Below, piece after piece: positions 33,690-45,824 of a DNA stretch of 64,000 nt. Source of the DNA: Tetrapyrgos nigripes (lineage: Eukaryota > Basidiomycota > Agaricomycetes > Agaricales > Campanellaceae); assembly GCA_013368315.1 (NCBI GenBank), contig JAACJM010000080.1:1-64000 (forward strand), given 5' to 3'. How positions within the stretch are numbered: the first letter of the stretch is position 1; each line of letters opens with the position of its first letter. The position numbers and the translations under genes are program-made. The notes beneath the pieces are model-generated. The model was not told the DNA's origin and did not search any database. It saw only the letters and a list, made by a program, of their open reading frames with translations.

Positions 33690-34975
33690 ACATTATCCCG
33701 CAATGAGGCACATCTCATTCTGACTTGCTATACCTTCACCCAACCCGCTTCACATGGCGATGACACAGTGCCAAATGGAATGCTCCAGCAACGCCAAACC
33801 TGTCCATGACACCCATTGTCGACATGGCCGAAGCTGAAGCAAACACGTTCTCCTTGTCCCCAGAAAACGTGTACCCTCTGGTTGTTGAAAATTGGGGGCT
33901 TTGGCGTAATCTGCGTATTCAGGATACTTGATGACGCCATAGGGTTGTTGGAAGTGCTCGACGAAGGGAACGGGGACAGGGTATTCGGTGTAAGAGTCTG
34001 ATGAGGAGAAGTCGAGAGTGAGGGGAATGCCGGTGGAAGGGTCAATGGGTATGGGTGTGTTGGTGAGAGTACTCTGAGTACTCGGAGTAAGTGCCTGCAA
34101 TGGCTATTGAGTGGATGTGGGGGTTAAATTCAGGCTGGGAGAGGAAGTGTGAGGGAAGGGTGGGCCGGACTCGGAAACGCCTTCAGATTGGTTGAGCTGA
34201 GAGTGTTCCCGAGCAAGTTTTCTTTCTTTCTTTCTCTGAGACTGTCTTCCACAACACCTCGAACCAAGTCCTGCAGACATCGCAGCTACCTCCCCCTCAT
34301 CGACCACTTAAACATCATCAGATCCCTCCAATGCGAACACAATAAACTCCTCGAACGCGAAAAAGAACTCAATATCCGGGAATATATTGCTCGTATTAAT
34401 GATGTTGGATGGTAGAGATAGCGACATGTGTCTGACTGGCGATTCCACTGCATTGGTCAAACCAGTGACATCTGGCATGAATCTTTTGGAAAGACGCTGG
34501 CTTTCCCAGTAAGTTGAGGTAAGTAGTCTTTGATTAGGATCTTGCTTTGTTATGAGAATAGCAGTGCCCGTTGAAGCATCATCATCTGGATGATAAAGGT
34601 TCCAAAGTGGATGAGCGAGGCTGTCAAGTTTGATATTTGATCCCGAAGCCTTTTTGAGAATGGAAGGCAGTGTCAGCAGGTGAAGGCGCACTTCAGGTTG
34701 TGAAGTGGTATGGGTTGGGGATATGTTTGTGTGTTTGGCCTGAGAACATGGTTTAGGTGTTGGGTGGTGTCGTCTCATAGAGGTGCTGGACGTGCTAAAG
34801 GCGAAGGAATATGGTGCTTACTCAGAATAGACTGCGACTCTGATAGACGTGTAGTTCCAGAATGGAAAGAACAAGGGCTGCACAGGCATTTTGGGGGAAA
34901 GGAAACTCGGCGAAAGGGCGTCAGTGATTTTGGGTTTGGAAACGTCTTCCACATCAGATACCGACGCTGAAGATG
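33690..34975 (-). CDS. Hypothetical exons, probably 5' part of the T5orf172 gene
   Basis: Coherent minus-strand blocks include SASVSDVEDVSKPKITDAL (near 34960), MRRHHPTPKPCSQAKHTN to ALEGSDDV (34778-34308), a basic SQRKKERKLAREHSQLNQSE block (34250) and DPSTGIPLTLDFSSSDSYTE (34030). They show serine/proline-rich low complexity with no domain. Reading direction and spacing fit N-terminal exons of the downstream T5orf172 gene, but a separate gene is possible. Confidence 0.35.
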
Positions 34976-35099
34976 AGCACGAGGAAGATTGTGATTGAGA
35001 GTGAAGGGAAGATGGGATAGTGTGGCCAGACTAAAGTATTTGATCCAGTTCAGCTGTATTGTCAACAAGCAAGGGGTCGAAGCTGATGCCACCAGCACC

Positions 35100-35587
35100 C
35101 AATATTTTTGACGGATCGACGTGATGGACTACAGCCATCTATCTCAGTATCCCTCTCCGGTGCGGTTGTCATTGAGATGCCTAGAAGCCTAAGCTCCCCG
35201 TTGATACATGGTCATCCACAACCTCAAGTCTTCCTGTCACTCGTCTCGTCCAGGGTGTCCCATTACCCTCTTCATCCTTCACACCCTGCCCATGCGTAGT
35301 TGTCTCATCTTCTCGTTCTGTCCCAGCTTGTCCCAGGTCAATGACTCATCCAAATAGTCAGCAGGGCTGCATCTAGCCCTGCTTCTCATCTTTTCAGCTT
35401 GTGACCACGGATCTCTTCATATATCTTTTTGTTTTTGAAAAGATGTAATTTTGTGATGCATATGCAATCCACATCTATCCCTCAGCCTCCTTCCAAATTC
35501 CTCAGACCATCTTCCCTCTACTGCAACCACTTGTGCTTGTTCCAAGACCCATACTCATAGCAGCAGCTCAGTCCTAGAACAAAGTCG
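35100..35587. other. Gene-less stretch
   Basis: C/T-rich sequence between the T5orf172 gene and the transposase. No gene and no inverted terminal repeat of the CACTA element was found here. Confidence 0.45.
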
Positions 35588-38500
35588 TCAATTCATCAAG
35601 TCAAGATACTGACTCTGAATGAAGAAACTCACTCTAGCAAGATCTACCATGACAACTCGGTCAGCCGAGTACTGATAGCGAGCTACATGACACACAACTT
35701 CCTTAGGAGAAATCTTGTCCAAGTCGGTTGACATTGTGGTTGACAAGGTAGTTGCAGGATACCAAGGAAAGGAGAACGGATCGCGTTCTCCTGTCAAAGA
35801 GGAAGTTGGCGCTGTATGAGGAAGGTGACCCTTTTACCTTGGTTCTTAATCTCTTCAATTGAGCCAACATGGAATTGGCCGGAATGGATGTACCAGACGA
35901 AGCTGTTGCCCAAGTGAGTAGTCGACCTCGAATAATGAACTCCGGCGTAGGCATAATATGGATGTGTGTCCTTGTTTGAGTTGGGAATAAAGTCATTGTA
36001 TGTCTCAGGATGAGTTCCCCAGTGATGCCAAATCGGCAAATAATGTCGACTGCTTGGAACAAACTCATTGTATGGTGTAACACTTTCTGCATATGCTCAG
36101 AAGCTCTGTCGGCATCCCAGTCCCAGAGAGTGAGCAAGGCTATGGGGAGGTATATTGTCGCAAGCGTCCGCCATTCGTCAGCCTTCAAAGAACCAGCAGA
36201 CCGTTCTGAATAGTTACGAGGAACAGAGTTCATCCAAGTCGGAACACTCGTGTTGCTGATGAGATGCTGTATATGCTTGATAGCCGCAGCATCCATGTGG
36301 GTATCTGCCATGTTTTCCATGGGCGATAATGGTTTCGAGAGACGCTGTGATGCCGACAGTCAGTGATATGCGTAAATGTCTTGGAGGGTCACTCACCCAA
36401 TCGATCAGTGCATTTGCTAAGGAAGTTTTTGACTTGAGCTGGAACTTTGGTATGACAACTTCGCCACCAAACATACCTTAACCTTCAGTGACTTCGGTGT
36501 GACCACTTCACCACCAAAGATCACCTTGACTTTCTGTGCCTTCCTCCTTCCCATGTTGTACTGTGCAAACTTGTCCCAATCTGTGGTTTCATGGACGCCC
36601 AAGCTCCAGGCTACGGATTTGAGTGGTGGGAGTTGCATACCTAGCAAACACTTTTGCAAGTTGGTGGTATCAGGACACTCTCCACTAGACCTGAGAGCAG
36701 ACTCCAAGAGATCGTAGATTTCGGAGACTTGGTCCAACTGGGCCTCAATTTTGTCGTCTTTGAGCCAGTAAGCTTCAGGGACTTTGGACTTGTCATATGG
36801 TATCCAGTCATGTTGGAACGCTGGGGCAACCAACGCGCTCTTCTTCTCAGTGTCTTCTGCATTGATCCTGAGAACATGGTGACAATGATAATGAACAAGT
36901 CCTTCCAGTATACAGTGCATGCTGTCCACCACAAGCATCTTGGTGGGATCCCAATATGGTAACCTCCAAAGCTCAGACCAGTGCATAAAAGAAGAATCAT
37001 AGATACGCTGCTGATCTGCTTGGCACTCAGCATCACGCCATGCTTCAGCCAATTCCCGAAGCTCTTGCACATCACGCTTCTCCCACTTTTCGAAAGACGT
37101 GTTGTATTTGCGGTGGTAGTTATTATACACTGTACACCAACCAGAAGCATGTCCAGCTGCACCCGCTACTTTGCATGCAGCAGGAAGGTCGTTCACTGAC
37201 AGAGCTATTGCCCACTCAACAGTCCGCCCACGTAGCTGATTCGCTGTCCAAGACATGCACATCCCCTGTTTCCACCTGATGACGCACATATCAATGATTG
37301 GAGCCAGGTATTTCAGGAATGCTTCATCATCTGGTTCTCGGGGACCAGGTATGATAGCGGCAAGAAAGATGTGTTCCGGTTTGTAGCATATCTCATGGGG
37401 CAGGTTGAGAATGGCAAACGAGACAAGACCAATGGAGTCAGAGTTGCCACGTTTCTGATTGCCATTGGGATTGAAGAAGTCCACCTGCATTGCTAGAGCG
37501 AGCTGTGCCTTATCCCCTTGGTCTATGAAAAGGGTACCATCATCCCCTGGACCAGTAAACCCGTGAAGGAAATCACCATCGAAGACCAACATCATAGGCT
37601 TGCCCAAGACACCGTTCTTGACCTCCTGCAAAGCGTCGTCAACAGCTTGATCACAGTACTCTTCGAGTTGTGGATCGGCAAGAATGTGAGCCAGGTGTTC
37701 CTCTAGGGAGCTGATAGCGTAAGGTTTTATGGGTCGCATAACACCATTCCGTTCCTGCAGCAAAGAAGCCCCACATATGCTTCGGTCATCTACTCCAACA
37801 ACCATCTGGCTGCACTGTGCAGGATACTGGGCTTTGATGGCAGTATGAGCAAATTCCGGCTTGTGACAGAAGCTGCAAGAAGGACAGACAGCCATGGTGG
37901 TCATCTTGCTATCAAGACGGAGAGCGTTCAGAGTGGTGTAAAGACTGGTGGGTAACTGGTCCAGGAGTAGCTGCTGCGTTTGTTGCTGAGGTGTGTCAGA
38001 TGGTGAGGGTGAAGAGGGGTAGAATATAGATGTTGCAGCAGCGACAATATTCCAAACACTCGCAACGATGAAATCACAGTCGGTCTGTGGGATGCCAATG
38101 ACCAGGGAGCACACAATGACCAGGAAAATTGCCAATCAGGCTGAGTTTGCCTTTCCTGCCAATGGATTCTGGAACAGGTGATCTGCGGAGTGATCAGAGT
38201 GGGCTGCTGGCTAGAAAGAAGATACACACCTGAAGAGAAAGGCATCGGATGAGAAGATTCTTCTGGCGGCGGAAAATTTGCCCAAACCAAGGTCAGGACA
38301 TTGTCAACTTTCTGAAGCTCGTCGCGCGCCTCTTCTATGGCCTTGGTATAATCTGCACCCTTTCGTTTTTGCATGGAGAGAAGGGAAACACTGAGCTGTT
38401 TAATTCTCGTGCTGGCCTTCCCCCAAGCTTCTTGACAATTCGTCACTGCTTTCTCATTGCTGATGTCCAAATTTTGCACAGTGAGTTGAACCAAATGTTC

Positions 38501-39082
38501 ACATAGGCGGATGGCTTCGTCCTTAATAGAATTGACTTTTCCAATCATTTGAGTGAGCTTTGGATTGCAGACCTGCTTGACAAGGCTGAGAGAGAGTCGT
38601 GATGCTCTACGTGAATGAGTTGGACTCTGAGAAGTCAGAACGCCAGAGGGTGCGACAGGCTGGGATGGAGAGGAATTGGTGACCGTGGTCATCATACTCT
38701 CATGTATATCTGAGGCACTGACCCCAGACCCTGACGGTAAAACGTTGGATTTGATCCCGTTTTGGAACTCATTATGAGATGTCCAAAGTTTGTTGGACTG
38801 CTCGTGCACGTCAGGACCAGGGTCAGACAGGGTTACTGCAGTGAGTAGGTTGGTAATGGCAGACAAGGCAGACAAAGCAGACCTAACAGACTGAGCAGAC
38901 AAAGATGACAAGGCAGACAGGGCAGACGAGGCAGATGGAGCAGACGAGGCAGATGGAGCAGACGAGGCAGACGAGGCAGACGGGGCAGACGAGGCAGACG
39001 GAGCAGACAAGGCAGACAAGGCAGACAAGGCAGACAAGGCAGACCTAACAGACTGAGCAGACAAAGATGACAAGGCAGACAC
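35588..39082 (-). CDS. tnp2-type CACTA (CMC) transposase
   Basis: N-terminal exon (39082-38240): a Ser/Ala/Leu repeat, then a helical part with DEAIRLCEHLVQLTVQNLD. After an intron (GTGTGTATC to TTCCAG) comes LAIFLVIVCSLVIGIPQTD, then the zinc-binding-like CPSCSFCHKPEF. The tnp2 core follows: PQLEEYCDQAVDDALQE, LVFDGDFLHGF, DFFNPNGNQKRGNSDSIG, NLPHEICYKPEHIFLAAIIPG, RIYDSSFMHWSELWRLPYWD and MLVVDSMHCILEGL. Further exons give WMNSVPRNYSERSAGSLKAD with EWRTLATIYLPIALLTLWD, as in fungal tnp2 proteins, to about 35588. The product would cut and paste the element in the nucleus. An in-frame TGA sits directly before LAIFLV with no alternative acceptor, so this copy may be non-functional. Confidence 0.8.
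38858..39075 (-). repeat. Coding Ser/Ala/Leu tandem repeat
   Basis: Units of 9 nt encode SAL or SAP/SAS triplets (SALSALSAL, SAPSASSAPSAS). A 36-bp-scale block (SALSSLSAQSVRSALSALSA) occurs twice, at both ends of the array, so the array grew by larger duplications as well. Confidence 0.85.
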
Positions 39083-39109
39083 AGTCCAGCCTGAGCTGTC
39101 TATTTATAT

Positions 39110-40331
39110 TTAGTGACATTTAATTGACCTGGTTGAATGAATTCATTGTATTACATCCTGTAAATTTTCAGTAAGCCCTTCTGTATTACTTAATTGACAT
39201 GCACTGCAAATCCATCCAACAAGTCTCTTGTAAGTCCATTGGATATACATGATGACTTACAAAATAGTCACTTTTCAGTAAAGTCATTGTAATGTCTTGT
39301 GACTTACAAGTGTTATACTGTGACCAGTCTGTCACACTGTATATTCTCCATTTAGCATGCAGGTTTTTTCCAGAGACTTACGAGATAGACTTTTAAAACC
39401 TGCATCTTGTAATTCCCTTGTAAAACCACAAGTCTTTCTAGGGTATTACTGTGACACAGCTGTCCCTCCGTAAATTCAGTGTAAATCTGAGCAGTCTTAC
39501 CCAAGACTTTCAAGTTCTACCTTCTGGTAAGTCCTCTGTAAATTTTACTTGGTTTACAAATTGTCTTACTGTGACATTATCTCACACTGAAATACCCTGG
39601 TATTTCAGTTCTGTTTTACAAGAAGACATACTGTGACAAAAAAGTCACCTTGTAATTCCACTGTATGCTCTTCAATGCTATACTGTGACAAAGCCTCACA
39701 CTGAAAGTCCATGGTATGTCCTTGCAGCTTACAATGGTCTTTCAGAATAGTCCTCATTTTTTGTCTATTTTGTAATACACTTGTAAGTCAAGCCAACTTA
39801 CATATTGATTGCTTCCCCATAATACTCTTGTAATACTCCAGTAAGGCTGAGGATTTACCAGTCTTTGTAGCAAATCTTTCTTGTAATTCCTTCATAATAC
39901 AGCTAGTCTTACAAGTGTATTACTGTGACTTGATTGTCACTTTGTAAATTTCCTGCAGATTTTGCTTCCTTGTAAGTCCTTTGTAAATCTCTCTTGCCTT
40001 ACTGTTTGTCATACTGTGATTATCTGTCACACTGAAATACTCCAGTATTTCCTATGTGTCTTACTACATGACATATTGTGACAAAAAGTCACCCTGAAAT
40101 TCCTGTGTAATTCCACAGTATATCCACCAAGGGTATACAGTGACAGCAAGTCACACTGAAAGTCCATGGTATTTCTTTATGACTTACAATGGTCATACAA
40201 GGTTGTTCTAATTTTTTCTGTCTCTTGTAATACTAATGTATGACAAGGAGTCTTACATATTGATTGGCTTGGTGTAATACTCTTGTAAAACCTCAGTAAA
40301 GCAGAGGATTTACAAGTGTTTGCACCCAGTG
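39110..40331. repeat. Subterminal repeat region and 5' end of the CACTA element
   Basis: About nine copies of TACTGTGACA-n(4-6)-GTCACACTGAAA occur at roughly 39314, 39446, 39567, 39627, 39682, 39923, 40012, 40073 and 40137. They are mixed with many CTTGTAA/TTACAAG words. Each motif is itself nearly palindromic (GTGACA/TGTCAC). Such arrays are typical binding platforms at CACTA ends. Read from the minus strand the terminus is CACTGGGTGCAAACACTTG, ending at 40331 next to a hAT exon. Confidence 0.7.
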
Positions 40332-40826
40332 TGGGATTGGATTACCTGACTATACCCGGTGCGTTCACTATCTTCAACTCATATATCTTGTCTAATTAAT
40401 ATTACCTCTAGCAACTTCGACAGACGTTGAGCGTGTATTCAGTAGGGGCCGATTCCTTCTACCCTATGTTCGCAATCGGCTTCCTGCTGATACAACACGC
40501 ACTCTTATGTGTCTTCGGCAATGGAGTTTTATGGGGCTTATACAAGATGAGGATGTAATGACCGTTGCAAAGCTACCAGAGATTGAGGTTAGTGATCAAA
40601 ACACAGAGGATATTGAGATGCCAGAGGGTTACGATGATATCGTAGATGTACTCAGTGATATGTAGCTAAGTAGTATATAAATGTACCTGGCATATACCCG
40701 TATCCCACGGGTTTTGCTTCTGACCCGTCTGCCCCGCTGCTACCCTTGACCCGTCATCACAGGTACGGGTTTTGGTGGGTACAGGTACAGGTCAGAAAAT
40801 TTGACCCGCGGGATACCCGTACTGTT
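40332..40826 (+). pseudogene. hAT transposase C-terminal fragment with 3' subterminal sequence
   Basis: GLDYLTIP is followed by an intron (GGTGCGTT to CCTCTAG) and ATSTDVERVFSRGRFLL, then RNRLPADTTRTLMCLRQW, the hAT dimerisation region, ending VDVLSDM at a TAG (40663-40665). The 3' flank has repeated ACCCGT/ACGGGT words and ends TACCCGTACTGTTCCCTAG near 40826, a likely TIR. The rest of the transposase is not in the window: the CACTA element's end abuts codon ATG of the M-GLDYL stretch, so it was inserted into this exon. Confidence 0.75.
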
Positions 40827-41023
40827 CCCTAGCTGTAAAATCAAAGCTCTTGTCAATTAAGTACAAATATCTTTATCATCGTCGACAATCAGAGCACAAA
40901 AATATTTCCTTTGTCATAGTACGTGAGCCTGAAAATGAGCTAACAATATTGAGTCATGAACGGCCTGAGTAGCTCAGCAAACTCCAGATTTTTTGAAGCG
41001 GATAGGTTAAGGAGACTGGAGAG

Positions 41024-41824
41024 CTACATACCGAAGTATCGCATATATTTTCCCCTGCTTTTAGTTGTATACCTACGAGTAGTCCCATTCCGCATGGTCA
41101 CTTGTGGACCGTTGTTATTGCATTCCATGATGAGTGTTGTGTACTTTATGAGTGGCAAAAGTCTGTAGGTGGCGTCTAATAAATTTGGCCATCCGTCAGG
41201 ACGTCCATTCTTAGGCTCCAAGTTTCTGCCTTCACATAACCGCAGACGTTGAGGATAATCTGCTGGCTTCCAGCGGTTGTAGCTTTGTGAAAGCGATATA
41301 CCTCTTAAATATTGAACCGTGCAACCTTGTTTGGTGCACATCCATTTGAGGCAACAAACAAGAAAATCAGGATCACTCAACAATGTTATCGAGAAGATCG
41401 ACGTACCAACCAGCCTATATCCTGAATTATCACCTTGAGACCTTTTCCAATGTAGTTCGTGCCCAATACTATGAGTTGCTCTTAGATCCAGTTTATTTTC
41501 AGCACCGGTTCAACACTCTTCTCTTGATACTCAATCGTACGAGTGGGGTGGATGCAATGGAATTGATAACGGCTATTATTTCCGGTAGCTTGCCATAAGA
41601 TCAGATTCGACGCCAGTTTGCTGGAGGAAGCAAAGGTAGATAAGCCAATCTTCTAGGATCTTGGAGCGGGTAGTTGGGAAGAGCATGATGAGTCGGGAGA
41701 CTTTAGAATGAGGAAGAACGGCTGTGAGGTATTTGACTGTGGTGCTGGAGGACATATAATTTGTGTTGCCTAGAAAAGAGAAAGGTGGACAGCCAATGAT
41801 AACTGACAGAAAAAAGGCATTCAT
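41024..41824 (-). CDS. Uncertain hypothetical gene fragments
   Basis: Two minus-strand blocks look exon-like: LSDPDFLVCCLKWMCTKQGC and GRPDGWPNLLDATYRLLPL (41383-41024), and GCPPFSFLGNTNYMSSS with SKILEDWLIYLCFLQQTG (41824-41576). Joining them needs introns that I could not place, and no domain is recognised. Confidence 0.25.
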
Positions 41825-42416
41825 CTAAAGTGACTTACAGTCAAGTAAGATATCCCATTCTTCCCAGATAAAATTCCACAGATTGTGTCTATGCCATGAC
41901 TAGCGTTTGGTATGAATACCACCCCATCTACTCTTTCCTTCCCAACAATAGCTCTAGACTCTACTATCATGGCCAACCCCTCGAATCAGTGGAACTTATT
42001 GGATTCCTGTGTGATTAACCCAGCTGGACGTCAAAAGTAGAATGGACTTTGTAGACGAGCTCATTATCAAGCATAGTGTGGAGGATGGCCTGCGTTGTTT
42101 AGGCATGATGGAAGTTGTTACAAAAATCAACGAACCAAAGCGTGATTTTTTTTTCAACAGAAAAGTCACGTGACTCTATTGGAACAAGATTGAGCGTCAC
42201 TCTTAGATGGCCAGTTAGTAGGCTTGTAACGTCGAATTTTCAAGACTCGAAGCGAAGAAAATATGGTACACATTATTTATTTGAATTCTTCTCTGGAACT
42301 ACCACCATAGATCTATATAATACAAATTATTGATATGAACTTCTTGTATATGACCTGCCGCCGAGTAGAAGTAGTGAATCATTAGATGGAGAACTTCTTT
42401 GTAAATGGCCCCTTGC
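41825..42416. other. Gene-less stretch
   Basis: AT-rich, no supported coding sequence or repeat. Confidence 0.4.
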
Positions 42417-44783
42417 CTATTTTTCCTTCTTCACACGATCGGATAGAAGGATGGCAAATTTGAGATTCAGAGCTAACGTAGCTTCACCACTGCCCATATA
42501 AAACCCTGCTGTATATCCAACAGAACATATGGAGCCAGGGGTGATCTCTTCTGTGTACAATGGAAGGGAAGATATGTTCTTCCAGTCATCTGGCGAGGAT
42601 TGAAATCCTTTAGTGTGGCCATTTTTCCTTGGTCATCCATCATAAATCAGTACTACAAATTCTCATTGAGCGATAATATTTTGATAAGAGAATTAGTAAC
42701 TCACTAAGATCGGTGGCCTTTGAATAATGATCAGTGACAAGAGACTGAGATGATGATTCCATTTGTTGCATCTCTCCCCATTCATCCTCAGTTGCTGAAG
42801 AAGCAGAATCTAAACTAATGGTCAGCAATAGCTTGATAAAACGTAAATCAACTTACTCTCAGACATTCCCATGCGTAACGTAGAAAAACAATACACGCCG
42901 TTTCTGTATCCATAAGCCAAAAAGCTAGGTTTCTTGAACATGTGGCAGAAGAAACTTGACGTAGACTGATGTTCCTGGCTGAAAAGAAGAAGTTCCACCT
43001 TCTTGCATCCAACTCCAGCTGTGGTGTTCTCTGGAGTCAGAATATGAGATGCAACAAGAATACCAGTCGAAAAAAACACTGCGATGCCGGAAGGTGCTCC
43101 AGGTTTCGGTGGAGCAATGACAACCTTCCCCCCTTTCCCAGAATTCAAGGACTCAGTAATGAAGAACTTTGGTTTGGCTTGAGCTGGATTCCAGATCTGT
43201 CTATAAGACTCAAAGCTCAAAGCAAGAGCAGTGAGTCTTCAATTTCAATGAGCACATATACATTCTGTCGAAACAAGAATACATACTTCTGTGTTTCCGG
43301 TGAGAAAGATTTGGGTGCATCCTCACATAGAGAAGAGAATTTAGCGACTCTTAGACCATTTGCGTTTTGGTTGTAAGAACGCAAGCTGTCCAAACTATCT
43401 TTCACCGCTAGAATATCTCTGAATAGTTATAAAATCAAGACTCACGGCAAGTTTGGATGATTGGAGTACATATTGTACTTTTTGTCCAGATATTCGTCTT
43501 GATACTCCTCTTGTAGACTCCAACCTGTAACGGGAGTGTCTGAACGGTTTGAGTGCATGGATTTATCAGTCTTCGCTTTCAATTTTCCTTTCGAAATACT
43601 CCTAATTTGAATAGTCAGCGATGGCAAAGAGAGATAGATGTTGAATGTACGGAATGGTATCGGACGAGATAATGGTCTCAGACGAGCTGTTGACGTCGAG
43701 TCAACATCAATAAATCTATATCTATGAATATCAAAAGACTCACCATGTAGGCTCCTTCACTATGGATTCCGATGTAGAAACAGTATTGTTATCTGAACTG
43801 TTGTTGAAATTAGCCCGGGATAATAGTACACAAGGATGATTCTCACCGTTTCTGTCTCTTGGTGTTCCGCAATAGACTGTAGTCCGCATCATCGGTCTTG
43901 GTAGTTCCTCGTTTCCTAAGAAAAAAATATAAGCCCCTCATGAACATTTCATTCAGTAGTAGCTTACACTTTTGAGTTTGACGAAGTAGATTGAGCTTTA
44001 TTATTCCTCTTGGAGGAGTTTAAGCCATCGGAAGGGTCGTTGACCACTTCAGGTGATTTGGCTAACTTCCTCGAGCGCCTATGTGAAAAGACGGTAAGCA
44101 TATTGTACCAAAGATCCAGAGAGAATCACTCACCTTTGACTAGTTTTGGGTGCTTGTTCTTCTTCATCCTCCGAAACTAAAATCCATCCAGGCCATTTAG
44201 ATTTAATGCTGCGCATGCTGATGAATCGGCAATCAATAGTTGCAATGAATTTGAACCAGGTTACCTACGTTTTGGACTTGCCCGCAGGATCGGGCTTTTT
44301 CTCGAAACGACGTGGACGGCCTTTGGGTTCGACCACTTGGCTAAACGTATAGATCAGAATGTAAATGAGAGTTGGAGCCAGGGAATGTCATGAGCTGACC
44401 TTTGGGAAGCTTCTTGTGCTCTAGACCAATATATCATTACATATAACATCAATGAAAAAGTCAAAAAATGCTTGCCTTTCAGATGAGACCGAATCCCTGT
44501 CAGACAATTCCATGGACGGTGGCTGCTTCTCTTTCCTAAATAAAACATGTGAATATGAAGGCAGCAGAGTTTGCAATGATAATACTCACCCTTTCTCGTG
44601 CTTGTGAACAATGAGTTCATCATCAGATGCAGCACCTGATGCAATTGAAGATAAGTCAATTGCTTCATCAGCTTCATCATCTAAGTAACTCAGAGGAGAA
44701 GTGGGACGCTGCCTTCTGTAACAAAAGGAGAATTAGTAAAAGGGTGGAATGCAATAAACAGGAGATTCTTACTTGGGAGGCAT
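42417..44783 (-). CDS. Conserved-looking nuclear hypothetical protein, many short exons
   Basis: The ATG at 44783 gives MPPK with the first intron inside codon 4 (CCCAA|GTAAGAAT). Further exons read RPTSPLSYLDDEADEAIDL, EKQPPSMELSDRDSVSSE, VVEPKGRPRRFEKKPDP, SMRSIKSKWPGWILVSED, KSPEVVNDPSDGLNSSKR and TGWSLQEEYQDEYLDKKYN. Next is a folded-looking segment: SFESYRQIWNPAQAKPKFF, GIAVFFSTGILVASHILTP and FKKPSFLAYGYRNGVYCF. The last exon reads SICSVGYTAGFYMGSGEA and ends LLSDRVKKEK at 42417. One intron uses a GC donor (GAAAG|GCAAGC). The acidic, basic and AT-hook-like (KGRPRR) N-terminus suggests a nuclear protein. No family name is known to me. It is divergently paired with the gene at 45825. Confidence 0.6.
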
Positions 44784-45824
44784 TTGGAGATGTGATTCAC
44801 TGAGGAATGCATCATTCTCTTGCGACTATAAATACAAGAGCTAATGCGGCAATTGCCTACCAGACGCTTCAGTCGAAAGATTATACTCAAGTGGGTTTGA
44901 AACAACCGCATTCGTTCTTGAGCACTAGGTCCAGAAAGCATCCAAGATCTATGCCAAGTCCTACCACGGCAGAAACTCTAGATCCGGGAAGCATCCACTG
45001 TAGTTTCTTGAAACACCCTCACCAGCCACTGCCGCACAAAAATACAGGTGATTGTTGATTCGGATGTCAAAAATACAGTTACTGATGACCAAAATTACCG
45101 TATCAGCCTGGTATGGTCATCGAAACGTTGATTTTACATTTCTCCTAAACTGCCGGATATGAATCTCAAATGGCATTCTGATACATTCAGGTTTGCAATG
45201 AGATATCCGGATGTCAAAAATACAGACCGAGATTCCTAAACTGCTGGATATGATACATTTTTGTGATCAAAAATACCCAGATTTACCAAGTCAGCCCAGC
45301 TTGATCATCGAAACGTAGACTCCTTAACTGCCGATTACTATGAATCTCAAAGTCCATTAGAATACATTCTTATTCCTGTTTGCAATGAGAGTTCATTGAA
45401 AGATCTTTAACACCCGAATAAAATGACAATTTCGCCTCCTTTACGTTTAGGAAGTAGATAGCTATGCAGTTTTAGATGATATGAAGTAGCATAAATTTGA
45501 TTAATCGAAAACGCAAAAAGTTACTTGTGCGTAGAACATCATTGCTGTCCATAAATTTGATAATGCCAAGATCCGAAGGGTTACTTCAGTGTATCACTTC
45601 AAGGTCTTATTGCTGTCAATCAACTTCCATGATGAAGCGTTCAGTACTATCTATTCCAAGATCAGGGGTTACTTCCGTGTAAACCTCATTGCAGTACATT
45701 GTTTTTGTTCCGTGATGACGCTTCCATACTACATCCGGTTACTCATCCCTCTCAGAGGCCCAAAACATCCTTACCCATGTATTCCGCCCACAGTTCCAAG
45801 AAATTCAATAATCAAGAATGAAAA
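44784..45824. promoter_or_regulatory. 1-kb divergent intergenic region with decayed tandem repeats
   Basis: Between two head-to-head genes. About 45075-45215 and 45255-45400 are related copies (GATCATCGAAACGTNGA, CTAAACTGCCG, TATGAATCTCAAA, GTTTGCAATGAGA). About 45500-45720 has three or four related units with GGGTTACTTC, TATTGCTGTC and CCATGATGA. No coding sequence is convincing. It should hold promoters for both genes. Confidence 0.5.

Noticed and set aside
39110..40331. CRISPR or satellite interpretation of the TACTGTGACA repeats
   Set aside because: Spacing is irregular and the motif sits at the end of a tnp2 transposon, fitting subterminal repeats.
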